Positions 22,801 through 33,400 of a DNA stretch of 64,000 nt are shown one piece after another; the stretch's first letter is position 1; every line of letters begins with the position of its first letter. This stretch comes from Sipunculus nudus (Eukaryota > Annelida > Sipuncula > Golfingiida > Sipunculidae). The notes under the pieces were generated by a model. That model was not told the DNA's origin. It did not search any database and worked only from the letters and a program-made list of their open reading frames with translations. The position numbers and the translations under genes were made by a program. The stretch covers positions 10,567,076 to 10,631,075 of the forward strand of contig CM049309.1 in assembly GCA_026874595.1 (NCBI GenBank). The letters are read 5' to 3'.

Positions 22801-25800
22801 CTGACCAGTTGTGGAATCCTTAACATAAACGGTGTCTTCATCCAGTTTTTCTTTTTCCTCTGGCAAATGACCAGGCAACTGTTCCTCCCTTGTTACAGGA
22901 ACTGTAGATTCATCCAGTGTAGAAGCTGGTGTTTCTTTGTCTGGTTCTGATTTTTCTCTGTCACCAGATGGTATGTCTGCTGCAGGTTGTACATCTAACG
23001 GTCCAATCATCAATCCAATTGATAGGGCCTGGTCAAAGGTAACTGCCTTTTGTGATTTTGTATCAAACACTGTCTGGTCCTCTTCATTTAATAATCCAGA
23101 TTCAACAGCTTGTTCTTTAGACAACCACTGACCAGTTGTAGAGTCCTGAATTAATGCTGCATCTAAATTTGATTTCTGCTGTTCTTCTTGTGCAAGATCT
23201 ACTGGTTGTTCATCTCTTATTTTGGGTGCTGTTGATTCATTAAGTGTAGTGGCTGGTTTTCCTTCTGGCTCTGACTTCAATCTCTCTTCAGATTGCAGAT
23301 CTTCTGCTGTCTTCACTTTCACTGGTCCGACAATAAGTCCAGTGGACAATGCTTGGTCAAAACTTACGCTCTTTTGTCTTTGTGCATCAAATACAGTTTC
23401 ATCATGTTCATTAAGCAGACCAGCTTCAGCAGCTTGTTCCTTAGACAACCACTGACCAGTTGTGGAATCCTTAACATAAACGGTGTCTTCATCCAGTTTT
23501 TCTTTGTCCTCTGGCAAATGACCAGGCACCTGTTCCTCCCTTGTTACATGATCTGTAGATTCATCCAGTGTAGAAGCTGGTTTTTCTTTGCCTGGTTCTA
23601 ATTTTTCTCTATCACCAGATGGTATGTCTGCTGCAGGTTGTACATCTAACGGTCCAATCATCAGTCCAACTGATAGGGCTTGGTCAAAGGTTACTGCCTT
23701 TCGTGATTTTGTATCAAACACTGTCTGGTCCTCTTCATTCAACAATCCATATTCAACAGCTTGTTTTTTAGACAACCACTGACCAGTTGTAGTGTCCTGG
23801 ATATATGCTTTGTCTAAACTGAGTTTTTGTTGTTCGTCTTGTGCAAGATATGCTGGTTTTTCACCGCTTGTTTTGAGTGCTGTGGATTCATCCTGTGAAG
23901 TGGTTAGTTTTCCTTCTGGCTCTGGTTTCATTCTCTCATGAGAAGGCAGATCATCCGTAGGCTTTACTTTCACTGGTCCAACAATCAGTCCCGTGGACAA
24001 AGCTTGGTCAAAGCTTACGCTCATTTGCGTTTTTGTATCAAATACAGTTTTTTCCTGTTCATTCAGTAGACCAGCTTCTGAAGCTTGATCTTTAGACAAC
24101 CACTGACCAGTTGTAGTGTCCTGGATATATGCTTTGTCTAAATTTGGTTTTTGATGTTCTTCTTGTGCAGCATCTGCTGGTTTTTCACCTCTTGTTTTGG
24201 GTGCTGTGGATTCATCCTGTGTAGTGGTTGGCTTTCCTCCTGGCTCTGATTTCACCCTCTCATGAGATGGCTGTTCTTCGGCAGGCTTCACTTTCACTGG
24301 TCCAACAATAAGTCCACTGGGCAGTGCTCGGTCAAAGCTTATGCTTTCGGGTGCTTTGGATTCATCTTGTGTAGTGGCTGGTTTTCCTAAGTCTGATTTT
24401 GATTTTGCACTCTCATCCGAAGATAGATCCCCATCAGTTATGGCTGTTTTTACAACAGGTGTTGATTTAACGCCATTGCTAGAGGACAGATCTACAACTG
24501 GTTGCACACTTACTGGTCCAACCATCAACCCCGTTGCAACGGCTTGGTCAAAAGTTATGGGCTTTTGCAATCCTGCATCAAACACTGTCTGGTCCCTCTT
24601 ATTGAGCAATCCAGCTTCAACAGCCCGGTCTTCGGATAACCAATGCCCAGTTGCACTGTCTTTAACATATGCTACGCTATCATCTATATTCTGTAATTCT
24701 TCCGCTGTTAGACCTGCAGAATACTCATCAACTGGTATGTTATCTCCAGTTGTAGTGACGCTCGGTTCTCCATCTGTTATGATTGGATCTGCTTTCTGAG
24801 GGACTACCTCTGTGTTGGCATGGGTGTCACCTGCTAATTTCGACATTCCTGCTCTACCTGAAATCTCGCCTTTGTCTAGTTTTGATTTGTCACTGAAGGG
24901 CATATCTACTCCTGGTTTGACACAGGTTGATGTAACAATCAGCCCAGCTGTCTGAGCCTGTTCAAAGCTAACAGTCTTTTGTGATTTAGCATCAAACATA
25001 GTTTGCTCTTCTTCATTAAACAGTCCAAGCTGAACTGCCTGCTTTTTGGGCAACCACTCACCAGTTGCAGTGTTCTGAATATAAGCTTCTTTAAGTGGTT
25101 CTATTGTTTTTTGTTCATCTTTATTTTTTCTTACTTTATCAGATGGTTGTTGTAGTTTTGGAATCTCTGGCAAAGGTGCAGCTTTGTCCACTGAAGGGAT
25201 ATCCTTTCTTATTGTCACAGATACTGGCCCAACCATAAGTCCATTAGACAGGGCCTGGTCAAATGTTACCTTTTTTTGTGATTTAGTATCAAAAATTGTT
25301 TGATCCTCTTCATTTAAAAGTCCGGCTTTAGCTGCATGCTCTTTAGATAACCAATCACCAGACGCACTGTCCTGAACGTAAGCTGAGTCAGCATCTACAT
25401 TCTGTAATATATGTGTGTCTTTAGGTTCTTTGTGGGCAGTTAATTCTGATTTCGTTAAGCTTACCTTTGGTTTTTCTTCATCTGTTATTACTGGTTTGTC
25501 CTGGTCGCTGTATCCTTGTTTTGTTTCACAGATACCATCAGACAGAGAACTTGACGGTCCAGTAGTAAAATCCGCCCCTAGTTCTACACTGCCTTTTTCA
25601 ACCATTAATCCAGCTGAAAATGCTTGTTCAAAGGTCACGAATGTTTGCAGCTTGGTATCAAGGACAGTGTTTTCCTCTTCATTCAGGAGACCTGATTGTA
25701 AAGCTTGTTCCCTTGACAACCACCGACCACTTGCAGTGTCCTGAATGTATGAACCGTCATCATCTGTTATTTCGAAATCTCTTGATGCTACCTTATCAAC

Positions 25801-28800
25801 AGCATCTTTTAAACGATCCTCTGTAACAACAGGTTCTTGAATACCTATTGCTTCTGTCCCTTTGCTCATATCTACATCATCCGATGGTGTGCCAGTGACT
25901 ATCACTGGCTCCTGCTCTACCTTCAATGAAAGATCTGCTTTTACTTGACCATCATATTTGGTTGGTTCTTCTGTCTTGTGATCCATGTCATATGTTGTTG
26001 TTGTACTCTCAGGTGTCAGACTTTTCCTAAGTTTGACTTTAATTGTTTTGTTTTCTTCGGGAAGCGTGTGATCTTTCATGTCATCCTCCTGTTCACTGTC
26101 ACCCACATGCTCTCCCCTGGGCCTTTGATTCTCCTGATTGTAAACATCAGTTAAACTTCCTGGAGTTTTCCATTGCTCAGAAAGAGCTCCTATATCGGAT
26201 AACTTACAGGGTTGTTTTAATTCTGAAACTGTGATCTGTTGTGTCTTATGGTCTGTGAATTTTGTTGGCTGAGTGCCTGTATCTAATACACCTTCAGTAA
26301 CCTTTCCTGTTACCCGTGAAAGCTCCTTGGTAGGTGAAATGACTTCTAATTTGGCGTCCAGCTGTTCATCTTCATAGATTTCTGACTCGGGTTTTCCATT
26401 CATACGATCTTTCTGCATCTCTGCCTCAACAGACTCGGCAATATTTTTATCTGTGGAGGGTGAAACTGGTGATGGGGGCATTGACTGAGAGGAAATAAGG
26501 CCACTTGCTGCAGCAACCTCTAGTGATATCTTTTTCCCTTCCGCTGTGTCAAGGACCATCTCTGTTGTTGGGTCATAAATGCCTGTTAAGGAAGCCTCCC
26601 TCAGTGACATCTTTCTCCCAGACATAGTATCTGTGAAGAATGTTGTATCCAAATCAATTTTGCTTCTAACCTGCTCTTGGATTTCGGAACCATCCATTGA
26701 TGACTGCTGACTATTGACACTTTCTTCATCTGAATACCTCCTTTTTCTGGAGCCCTTTCTTATCAAGCCCTTCGATTTGCCTGTTTCATCATCCTTTCCA
26801 TGAAGAGAAATTTCTTGCAAGTTTTCATCACTGATATTTCCTTGTGTGATGGAAGTGGTGGAGGCAATGTCTCTGTCTGGAACTTTCCTTTCTGGGACAT
26901 CCTGCACCTTCATGATAAGGTTTCTATTGTAAGCCTCTTGAAATGTGATAGTTTTGCCGGAGTCTGTATCAAACATATTGCCTTGAGAATCCACGAGGCC
27001 AATAGTTTGAGCAGTGGCAAGAGACATTGGCTTTCCTGTGAGGGCATCTACCACCTGAACTTGGTCTGGGTCTACTGTTCCTGAAAGCAGTGCCTCTTGA
27101 AGCATAGAGCTTGCGCCTGATATTTTTGTCTCTTTGTCTCCTGATGTTAAATCCATGCTGCTCGACAGCTGATCAATTGCTTCCCCTATTCTCTTTGATG
27201 GGCTAGATTTCTGGTCAGTTTCTGCCGATGGTTCATCAATGAATGTTACAGATGCCTCAACCTGTCTATCTAACTCCTCGGACTCTTTCAGACCGTCCCT
27301 TGTTTGTTCATATGGCATTGGAACATCTGCTGATTTTGCTTGCTCTGCAGGCTTCCTATCGACTGGTTTACGTTTGCCCTTATCCGTAGGTCTTTGGCCT
27401 TCTTCACTTTGTTGGGGGATTTCTGTTGATTTTGTTTGTAAACGCTTCCTGTCAACTGGCTTTGGCTTTTCAGTGTCTTTAACTGGCTGAGGAGTATCAA
27501 CTGACTTTGGCAACGAACTTTTTCTGTCTACTGGTTTTGACCTCTCAGCATCTTTTGCTTTCCTTGGTTTGCCAGCAGGATCAGGGACCTGGCCCGATGA
27601 AGCTCCAGTTCCATATACTGTCTTGTCTCTTTTCTGTTTAGGTTGGTCAGTTGATGTTTTTGATGATTTAGGTATCTGTTTCCTATCTTTGCGAGATTTT
27701 TCTTTGGTTGGCAATGCCGTGCTGGTAAAATCAATGTCTTGCTCTGTACCAGGCTTTGGTTTCTTAATAACTGGACCTTGTCTCACAGTTTGTTCAGTTT
27801 CCTCTGCGGGCATGTCACCAGGTTCAGAGGTATCCATTTGTGACATGCTTTTTCCTGGTTTCTCACTTGTCTGGGCTGTAACTAAGCCCTTGTCTAAGCC
27901 AATCTCCTCACCGGGTTCTGTTTCACGCGGGGCTTCTGTTAGTCTTGGTGTTTCTCTGTCAGGGGTGTCTTCCTTTACCATTATACCCATTTGAACTGCA
28001 TCAGCCATAGAGACAATGTCACCAGTTTTCGTGTCAATCACTTTGCCAGACTCTGGTACCAAAATACCAGCCATAATGGCGTCTTCAATTTGCATAACTT
28101 TTCCAGTTTTTGTGTCCTTTACAAGAGTTTCTCCTTCTAGGAGATCCCCTACTTCTATGGCCTCCATGAAGGTTACGGAAGTTACATCATAATCATCGGA
28201 TCCTCTTGCTTCAAGAATGGTATCATAAGGCACAAGTGTCTCCTCTGGACCAACTTGACTTATCACTTTTGGCTTTAACTCTGGGCTCTCATCCGCAAGT
28301 GAAAATGGCATTCCAGTATGTGGGTCAATAAATGGTCCATTGTTCTGATCGATCATGCCAAGGCCCCGTGCCTCATGTAAGGTTACTTTCTGTCCTGTAG
28401 ATGGCAAAGAGATGGTTGACTTGGGGTCCAACAAGCCTTTGTGTAAAGCTTCTTGCATTGTAAAAGACTGACCGGTCTTTGGTTCAAGGAATGTGTTATT
28501 TTGAGCATCATATAGACCCTGCTTCATACATTCATCTAATGACAATGGAGCACTGATTTGATCCTCAAACTGCACTTCGTCCCTTTGGTCGTGTTCTGGT
28601 GATGGTTCATATGGCAGTATATTGGATTTGGGAGCTAAATTTTTCACAAAGGCCTCCTCGACAGTCATAATATTACCTGTTCTGATGTCTTGAACAGAAC
28701 TGTCAGGATCAACGAGTCTTCTTTCTATGGCCGCTTCAATTGGTATCTGATCGTGTAAAACAGGATCTGTAATTTCAAAAGTCTCAAGATCACACAGACC

Positions 28801-30306
28801 GTCATCTGCCAGATCTTTCAGTGTCTGTGGTGTATCACACAGAGATGATGACAAGGCAGTATTCCCATGAAAGAGGCCAGTGTTTAAGTCAAAGACTCCA
28901 CTGTCTACAGCCTCATGCAAGGGTATCCTTTTGCCTGTTTCAGGATCTATGACATGGGAATTCCTGTCGATTAAACCACACTGTACAGCTGCTGAGAGTG
29001 GAAAATGTCTGCGGGTGATAGGATGAATCACCATGTTTGTGTCTGGATCATACAAACCCTGTTGAATAATGTTTTTCAGGGGTATCTCTAAATCCTTTCC
29101 ATGTGGCCTGCTGGTGGCCACTGCTTCCTTCAGTGAAATTACTTCTCCTGTATGGACATTGATAACATTCCCCTGTCTTGCATCCAGAACACCACGAGCA
29201 GTTGCTATAGCTAATGCCATTTCATGTCCAGTTGCAGGATCAATTATTGTTGACTGAGCATCAATCAAGCCAACCACAATGGCCTCTTCAAGGCAGAAAA
29301 ACTGTCTACAGGTAGGATCCAAAAACTTCCCTGTTGTTTCGTTAAACAGGCCTATGTCAATTGCCGTCACAACTGGCATTGGTCTTGGAATCAAAATTCC
29401 TCTCCTGAGGGCCTCTGTGAGTGGAACTTTTTCCTTTACCATTGTGTCCTTCACCTTGCTTGATCGACTGTCAATTAGGCCACCTTCTATTGATTCAACA
29501 AGACTGAGCACCTCAGCACTTGCAGGGTCATTGAGTACACAGGAGCATGAATCAAGGAGACCTCTGTTCAAAGCTTCTCCCATAGTTATGAATTCTGAGT
29601 TTACAACATCTTCAAAGTATCCAGTTTCAGCATTGTACAGACCCTGTTTAATTATTTTCAGTATAGACAGAGCTTCCACTGGACGCTGGATATCAAACAA
29701 GAGTTTGTCAGTCACAGCAGCCTCCAGTGCAACATCCCTGCCTTTGGAATCCTTGATGTAGCCTCCCTCCAAATCTACTTGTCCCGTTCGTACTAGCATT
29801 TCAAATGGAGCTGTTCTGCCAGTATTTACATCAAGAAACACTGTGTGCTCCGTTGTAATCAAACCACTGTCCAAAGCAGCTATCAAACTCATCTCCCTGC
29901 CATTATCACCATACACAATATTTTCTTCCGGAATATAAAGTCCTCCTCTAATGGCAGTAACTATTGAGACTGGTCCATCCAAATCTGCAGATGGGACTTC
30001 ATCTTCATCGTTTTCCATGCTTTCTACTAGCTCATCCACTGCATCTACAACATCCTGAAGTTCACTGGTGATTGCTGTTGGTGTGGCTTCTGCTGTATGC
30101 TCTTCTTCTGCAACTAAAGATCTGCCCTTTAAAGTTGGCTGTCTTGGTGGTTGATCAGACTTTACTGCCACATCCACTGCCATGGCATCTGTGGTACTAT
30201 CAAAGCCAGCTTGTGTCTTGGTTATGCTTGGTGTCAACTGCTCTGCTTCCTCTGAGGAACCCTCTTGCCTCTTCTTTTGCACAAGAGCTTTCTTTTCTGG
30301 GGTATC
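13828..30306 (-). CDS. MACF1: Giant plakin-repeat exon e23 (5,493 codons) with a satellite-like core
   Basis: A single open exon of 16,479 nt, phase 0-0. It starts DTPEKKALVQKKRQEGSSEE after acceptor CCGAGACAG and ends GSQTISPTDPHRK before donor GTAACC. In order it holds an acidic, Ser-rich start; about 25 plakin repeats (30000-27970); a Lys/Pro linker (27990-27130); a few scattered repeats (27110-26470); and a charged spacer. Next come 28 tandem units with a GQWLS signature (25749-16486), another spacer, and about ten ordinary plakin repeats near 15200-14140, for example DPETGLFLDPKQKQKLTFEE. Frame is kept throughout, with no stop. The length far exceeds the plakin-repeat exons of vertebrate MACF1 or plectin. 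The N-terminal border is the one AG that joins in frame with e22. Confidence 0.95.
16486..25749 (-). repeat. Coding higher-order tandem repeat: 28 units of about 325 bp (650-bp dimers)
   Basis: Inside e23, 28 full units are recognised by the core GQWLSKEQA..SGLLNEEDQ (variants GRWLS, GDWLS, GEWLP, GHWLS, GQWMS, GQWFS, GQWLH). Each has two plakin motifs plus a charged Ser/Thr linker of about 60 residues. From unit 5 to 25 (about 24130-17480) two types mostly alternate. The first reads YVKDSTTGQWLSKDQAAEAG with linker KVKPxxDLPSHERLKSEPE. The second reads ALIQDTTTGQWLSKEQAVES with linker PAADIPSGDREKSEP. The repeating dimer is about 650 bp. Outer units are more divergent, as expected if exchange homogenises the middle. 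Confidence 0.95.
27130..27990 (-). other. Lys/Pro-rich disordered linker with three KPVDRK repeats in e23
   Basis: About 280 residues with no plakin repeat, rich in Lys, Pro, Ser and Thr. Three near-tandem copies of a roughly 27-residue block carry KPVDRK (near 27540-27520, 27466-27444 and 27373-27353), each followed by KS..TP-like stretches. The middle copy contains RKRLQTKSTEIPQQ, a basic stretch ahead of T-x-I-P that resembles the EB-binding SxIP class. Strong basic charge in an otherwise acidic protein suggests a separate binding or phosphorylation segment. Confidence 0.7.
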
Positions 30307-30446
30307 CTGTCTCGGCAAAGGGACATTTATAAATAACAAGTGAAAATATATATTGTTAGAACATCTTATGAGCAGAATTTCCAAAATGGTGAGGAATTGT
30401 AAAATACATAAAGATATGATGATACAATATTTAATTTTGTACTCAC
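30307..30446 (-). other. 140-bp intron between the two giant exons
   Basis: Short AT-rich intron with donor GTGAGTAC after e22 and acceptor CCTTTGCCGAGACAG before e23. The frames of e22 and e23 are both open into it for short distances, but stop codons close each frame, so retention would truncate the protein. It is one of the shortest introns of the gene, so e22 and e23 probably splice as a block. Confidence 0.85.
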
Positions 30447-33400
30447 CCTTTCTTCAAGTGGCAGGGGTGTAGGTCCAACACTGCTTATGGCTGCTAGTGT
30501 CCTCTGGATATCAGCAACAGCTTGTGTTGCATCTGGTGATGTTTCAGATGTTTTACCAGTCTTTGAAGGTGATGGCGTGACCTCTTTTGATGGACTCATG
30601 GGAGACTTTTGTCTGTCAGGAGCATCATATCCATTGTCGGATATAGTCATTGAGGTTTCAGTTGATATGACCATATGCGTTTCTTTGATACCGACTGAGC
30701 CATTGGTGGCTGATGGAACTGAAATTCCTCGACTTTCTGGTACTTTACCTTGAAATTCTAAATTTCTCTCAATGTGTTCTTTACTGCTCATCACCTCTCC
30801 TGTCAGAACCTCTGTGGGTGTTTCTCTTTCATGTATGACAGGTTTAGAGTGGTGATACGATGGCTCACCAATTATTTCATCAACAGTTACTATTTCAGAC
30901 ACTGGACCAGTTGTATCTTTAGCAGGGGATAAAATTCTCTCTTCAACTGTAACAATTTCTGTTTCCCCAGCATACGGTTCACGAGGTCTTTGATCTAACA
31001 CAGCAAGTTTTCCCATTGCATATGCCATATCAACTGTTATAATTTGATTTGTTTCACGGTCAACAAACTGACCTTTTTCATTAACCAAACCCTGCTTGAT
31101 TGCATCTGAAAGTGTGAGTACTTGGTCTGGCTTTGCAGCAGTGAAATGGTCATCATCATCTAGTACAAGCAATTCCTGTCTAATTGCATCATCCACATTG
31201 ATTGTATGGCCTGTAAATGGGTCATCATAGACCCCACTATTGACGTCAATAAGCTGTCTCCGGAATGCTTCTTTGATTGTTAGCACTTTTGGTTCATAGG
31301 CAGTGTATGAATCTAGGGTGGAGTAGCTCATGTCATGCTCTGGTATAGATTTTCCATCTGTTTCTACAGACATGGCATCGTCTACATCCATCCTAGTATC
31401 ATCACCATGGTCTACATCCCTATCAGAAGAGACTGCCCTGAGGCCCTCACTTTGAGCCTCAGGGCCTCTTAACGTCCTCTGGGGGCCAAGGTCGTGGCCA
31501 AGTCCTAAAAAATGCGGCCCTTGAAGAGGGCCATGTTGCTGTAAAGTCCTATCCGGGTCCAATGTGCTGTGGCCATTGGATAAAAAATGATGGCTAGGGA
31601 TAGCATTCCCTGCCCTTTGCACTGTGTCAGTACGGGTTGATTTCATTTCTGTTGAGGAAGATGAATATGTCATGTTTGTAGATTGATAAGACATCTGTCT
31701 GCTATCCACTGCTTGCGATTCACTTGTGTGTTTTACATCACTGACAAACACTAAATTTCTCCTTGCTGCTTCCTCAATGGGAATTCTTTCTCCTGAGATT
31801 GGGTTGATGTACTGGCCTGCATTTGTGTCCAAAACACCTCTAGCGACAGCATCATTCACATTTAACATCTGCCCAGTCCTTGGGTCATGAACAGCAGTTA
31901 CATTAAACGTCTTCGTTAGTTTTGGTGTCTGTGTGTACATGCTCAGTTGATCTTGTGACATCTGTGCTTGGACTACACCAGCATCAACCGCCTCACCTAG
32001 AGGCAAGTCTTGTCCTGTTCTTGTATCTCTGAAGATACCTCGATTAGGGTCAATAAGTCCACGGCGTATAGCCTCTATAACAGACACCTGTTCTCCAGCC
32101 TTTGTATCGACTAGCTGGTGAATTTGGTACTGCTGTGTATCAGCAGTGGCCTCAACTGTAGCAAAAGCATACGGATCATTTGGCAATTCATCATAGTCTG
32201 GTTCCTCCATCTGTGTGGCCTGAATAAAGCCACCATGAATAGCATCTTGTATTGGCATTCTTTTCCCAGTGGTAGGATGAACATACACACCTTCTTCACG
32301 ACTTACAAGACCACGCAGCTCTGCTTCTACCACGTCATGGTACTTTCCAGTTTCTGGGTCTTTCACTCCTTTTAGAGAGTAGACTTTAGTGATTGGAACT
32401 GTTGTTACAGTCCCCACATTACTTTCAATCGTGTCTGTTATGACAAGACCACGCTTAATGGCCTGCGAAATTGGTATGACTTCATCAGTTTTCAAATCAA
32501 GGAATTCACCTTTAGTTTTGTCAATTATCTTATGGCGTACAGCCTCAGCAATGGGTATTTCCTCTCCGGTGCGAGGGTCAATGACAGACTTGACAGCATA
32601 TGATTGTATCTGTTCAGCCACAGCCACTGGTCCGGGTGACTGTTCTGTTCTGTCAGTTAAAACAAGACCCTTCTGTATAGCATCCTGAATGGTCATCACT
32701 TGACTTCTTTTCATGTCTGTATACAAGCACAGCCGCTGATCCAGGATGCCCCGATTGATGGCCTCCATGACTGATATCTGCTCTTTGTTTCTTGTGTCAA
32801 TCACACATGATATATCCAACCTTCTTTTGGTCATGGTAGCTGTTAGCACAACATCTTCTTTTGCTTCTTCTTCATCTATTTCTGTCGCACGTACCAGTCC
32901 CCTTTTGTAGGCTTCATGTAATGGCATAGTTTCTCCTGTAACTGTGTTAATATACAGACCTCTGGTCATGTCTAAAATTCCTCGTTCAACTGCAGTGTCA
33001 GGGTGTAAGATTTCCTTGGTTCTTGGATCAACTACAGATTTGATGCTGAAAGTCTGTCTCTCAGTGTCCTCAGTGGGTGACCTTCCAGCAGGGTCTCCAT
33101 TTATATAACCTTTTGCAACTGCTTCATCAAGTGACAGGACCTGGCCTGTAGTTCTATCGGTATAAGTCACCTTATCAAGGTCCAAGATACCAAGCTGAAT
33201 GGCTCTTTGAGGTGAAACCCACTGTCCAGTACCAGTGTCAAAAACAGATTCAATACTGAAAGATTCTGTAGGTGGTGACACTTGGCTGTCTTGCACAATC
33301 ACAAGCCCTTGCTTGATTGCTTCATGTAATGGCAACACATCACATGTTATGGGATGGATATACTCCCCAGTTCCCTGTGAAAATATCCCAGCTTCCACTG

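Noticed and set aside
16486-25749. Many open frames on the plus strand opposite the giant exons (for example 14246-14593, 24341-24799)
   Set aside because: They mirror the repeat period of the minus-strand coding repeats and code for similar low-information Ser/Cys/Leu-rich peptides; these are shadow frames.
13681-30384. The full open frame of e23 as a separate 5,567-residue protein starting at MEILLIRCSNNIY
   Set aside because: The first 26 codons lie in the 140-bp intron; an acceptor at 30306 joins in frame with e22, and plakin repeats continue across the junction, so it is an internal exon.
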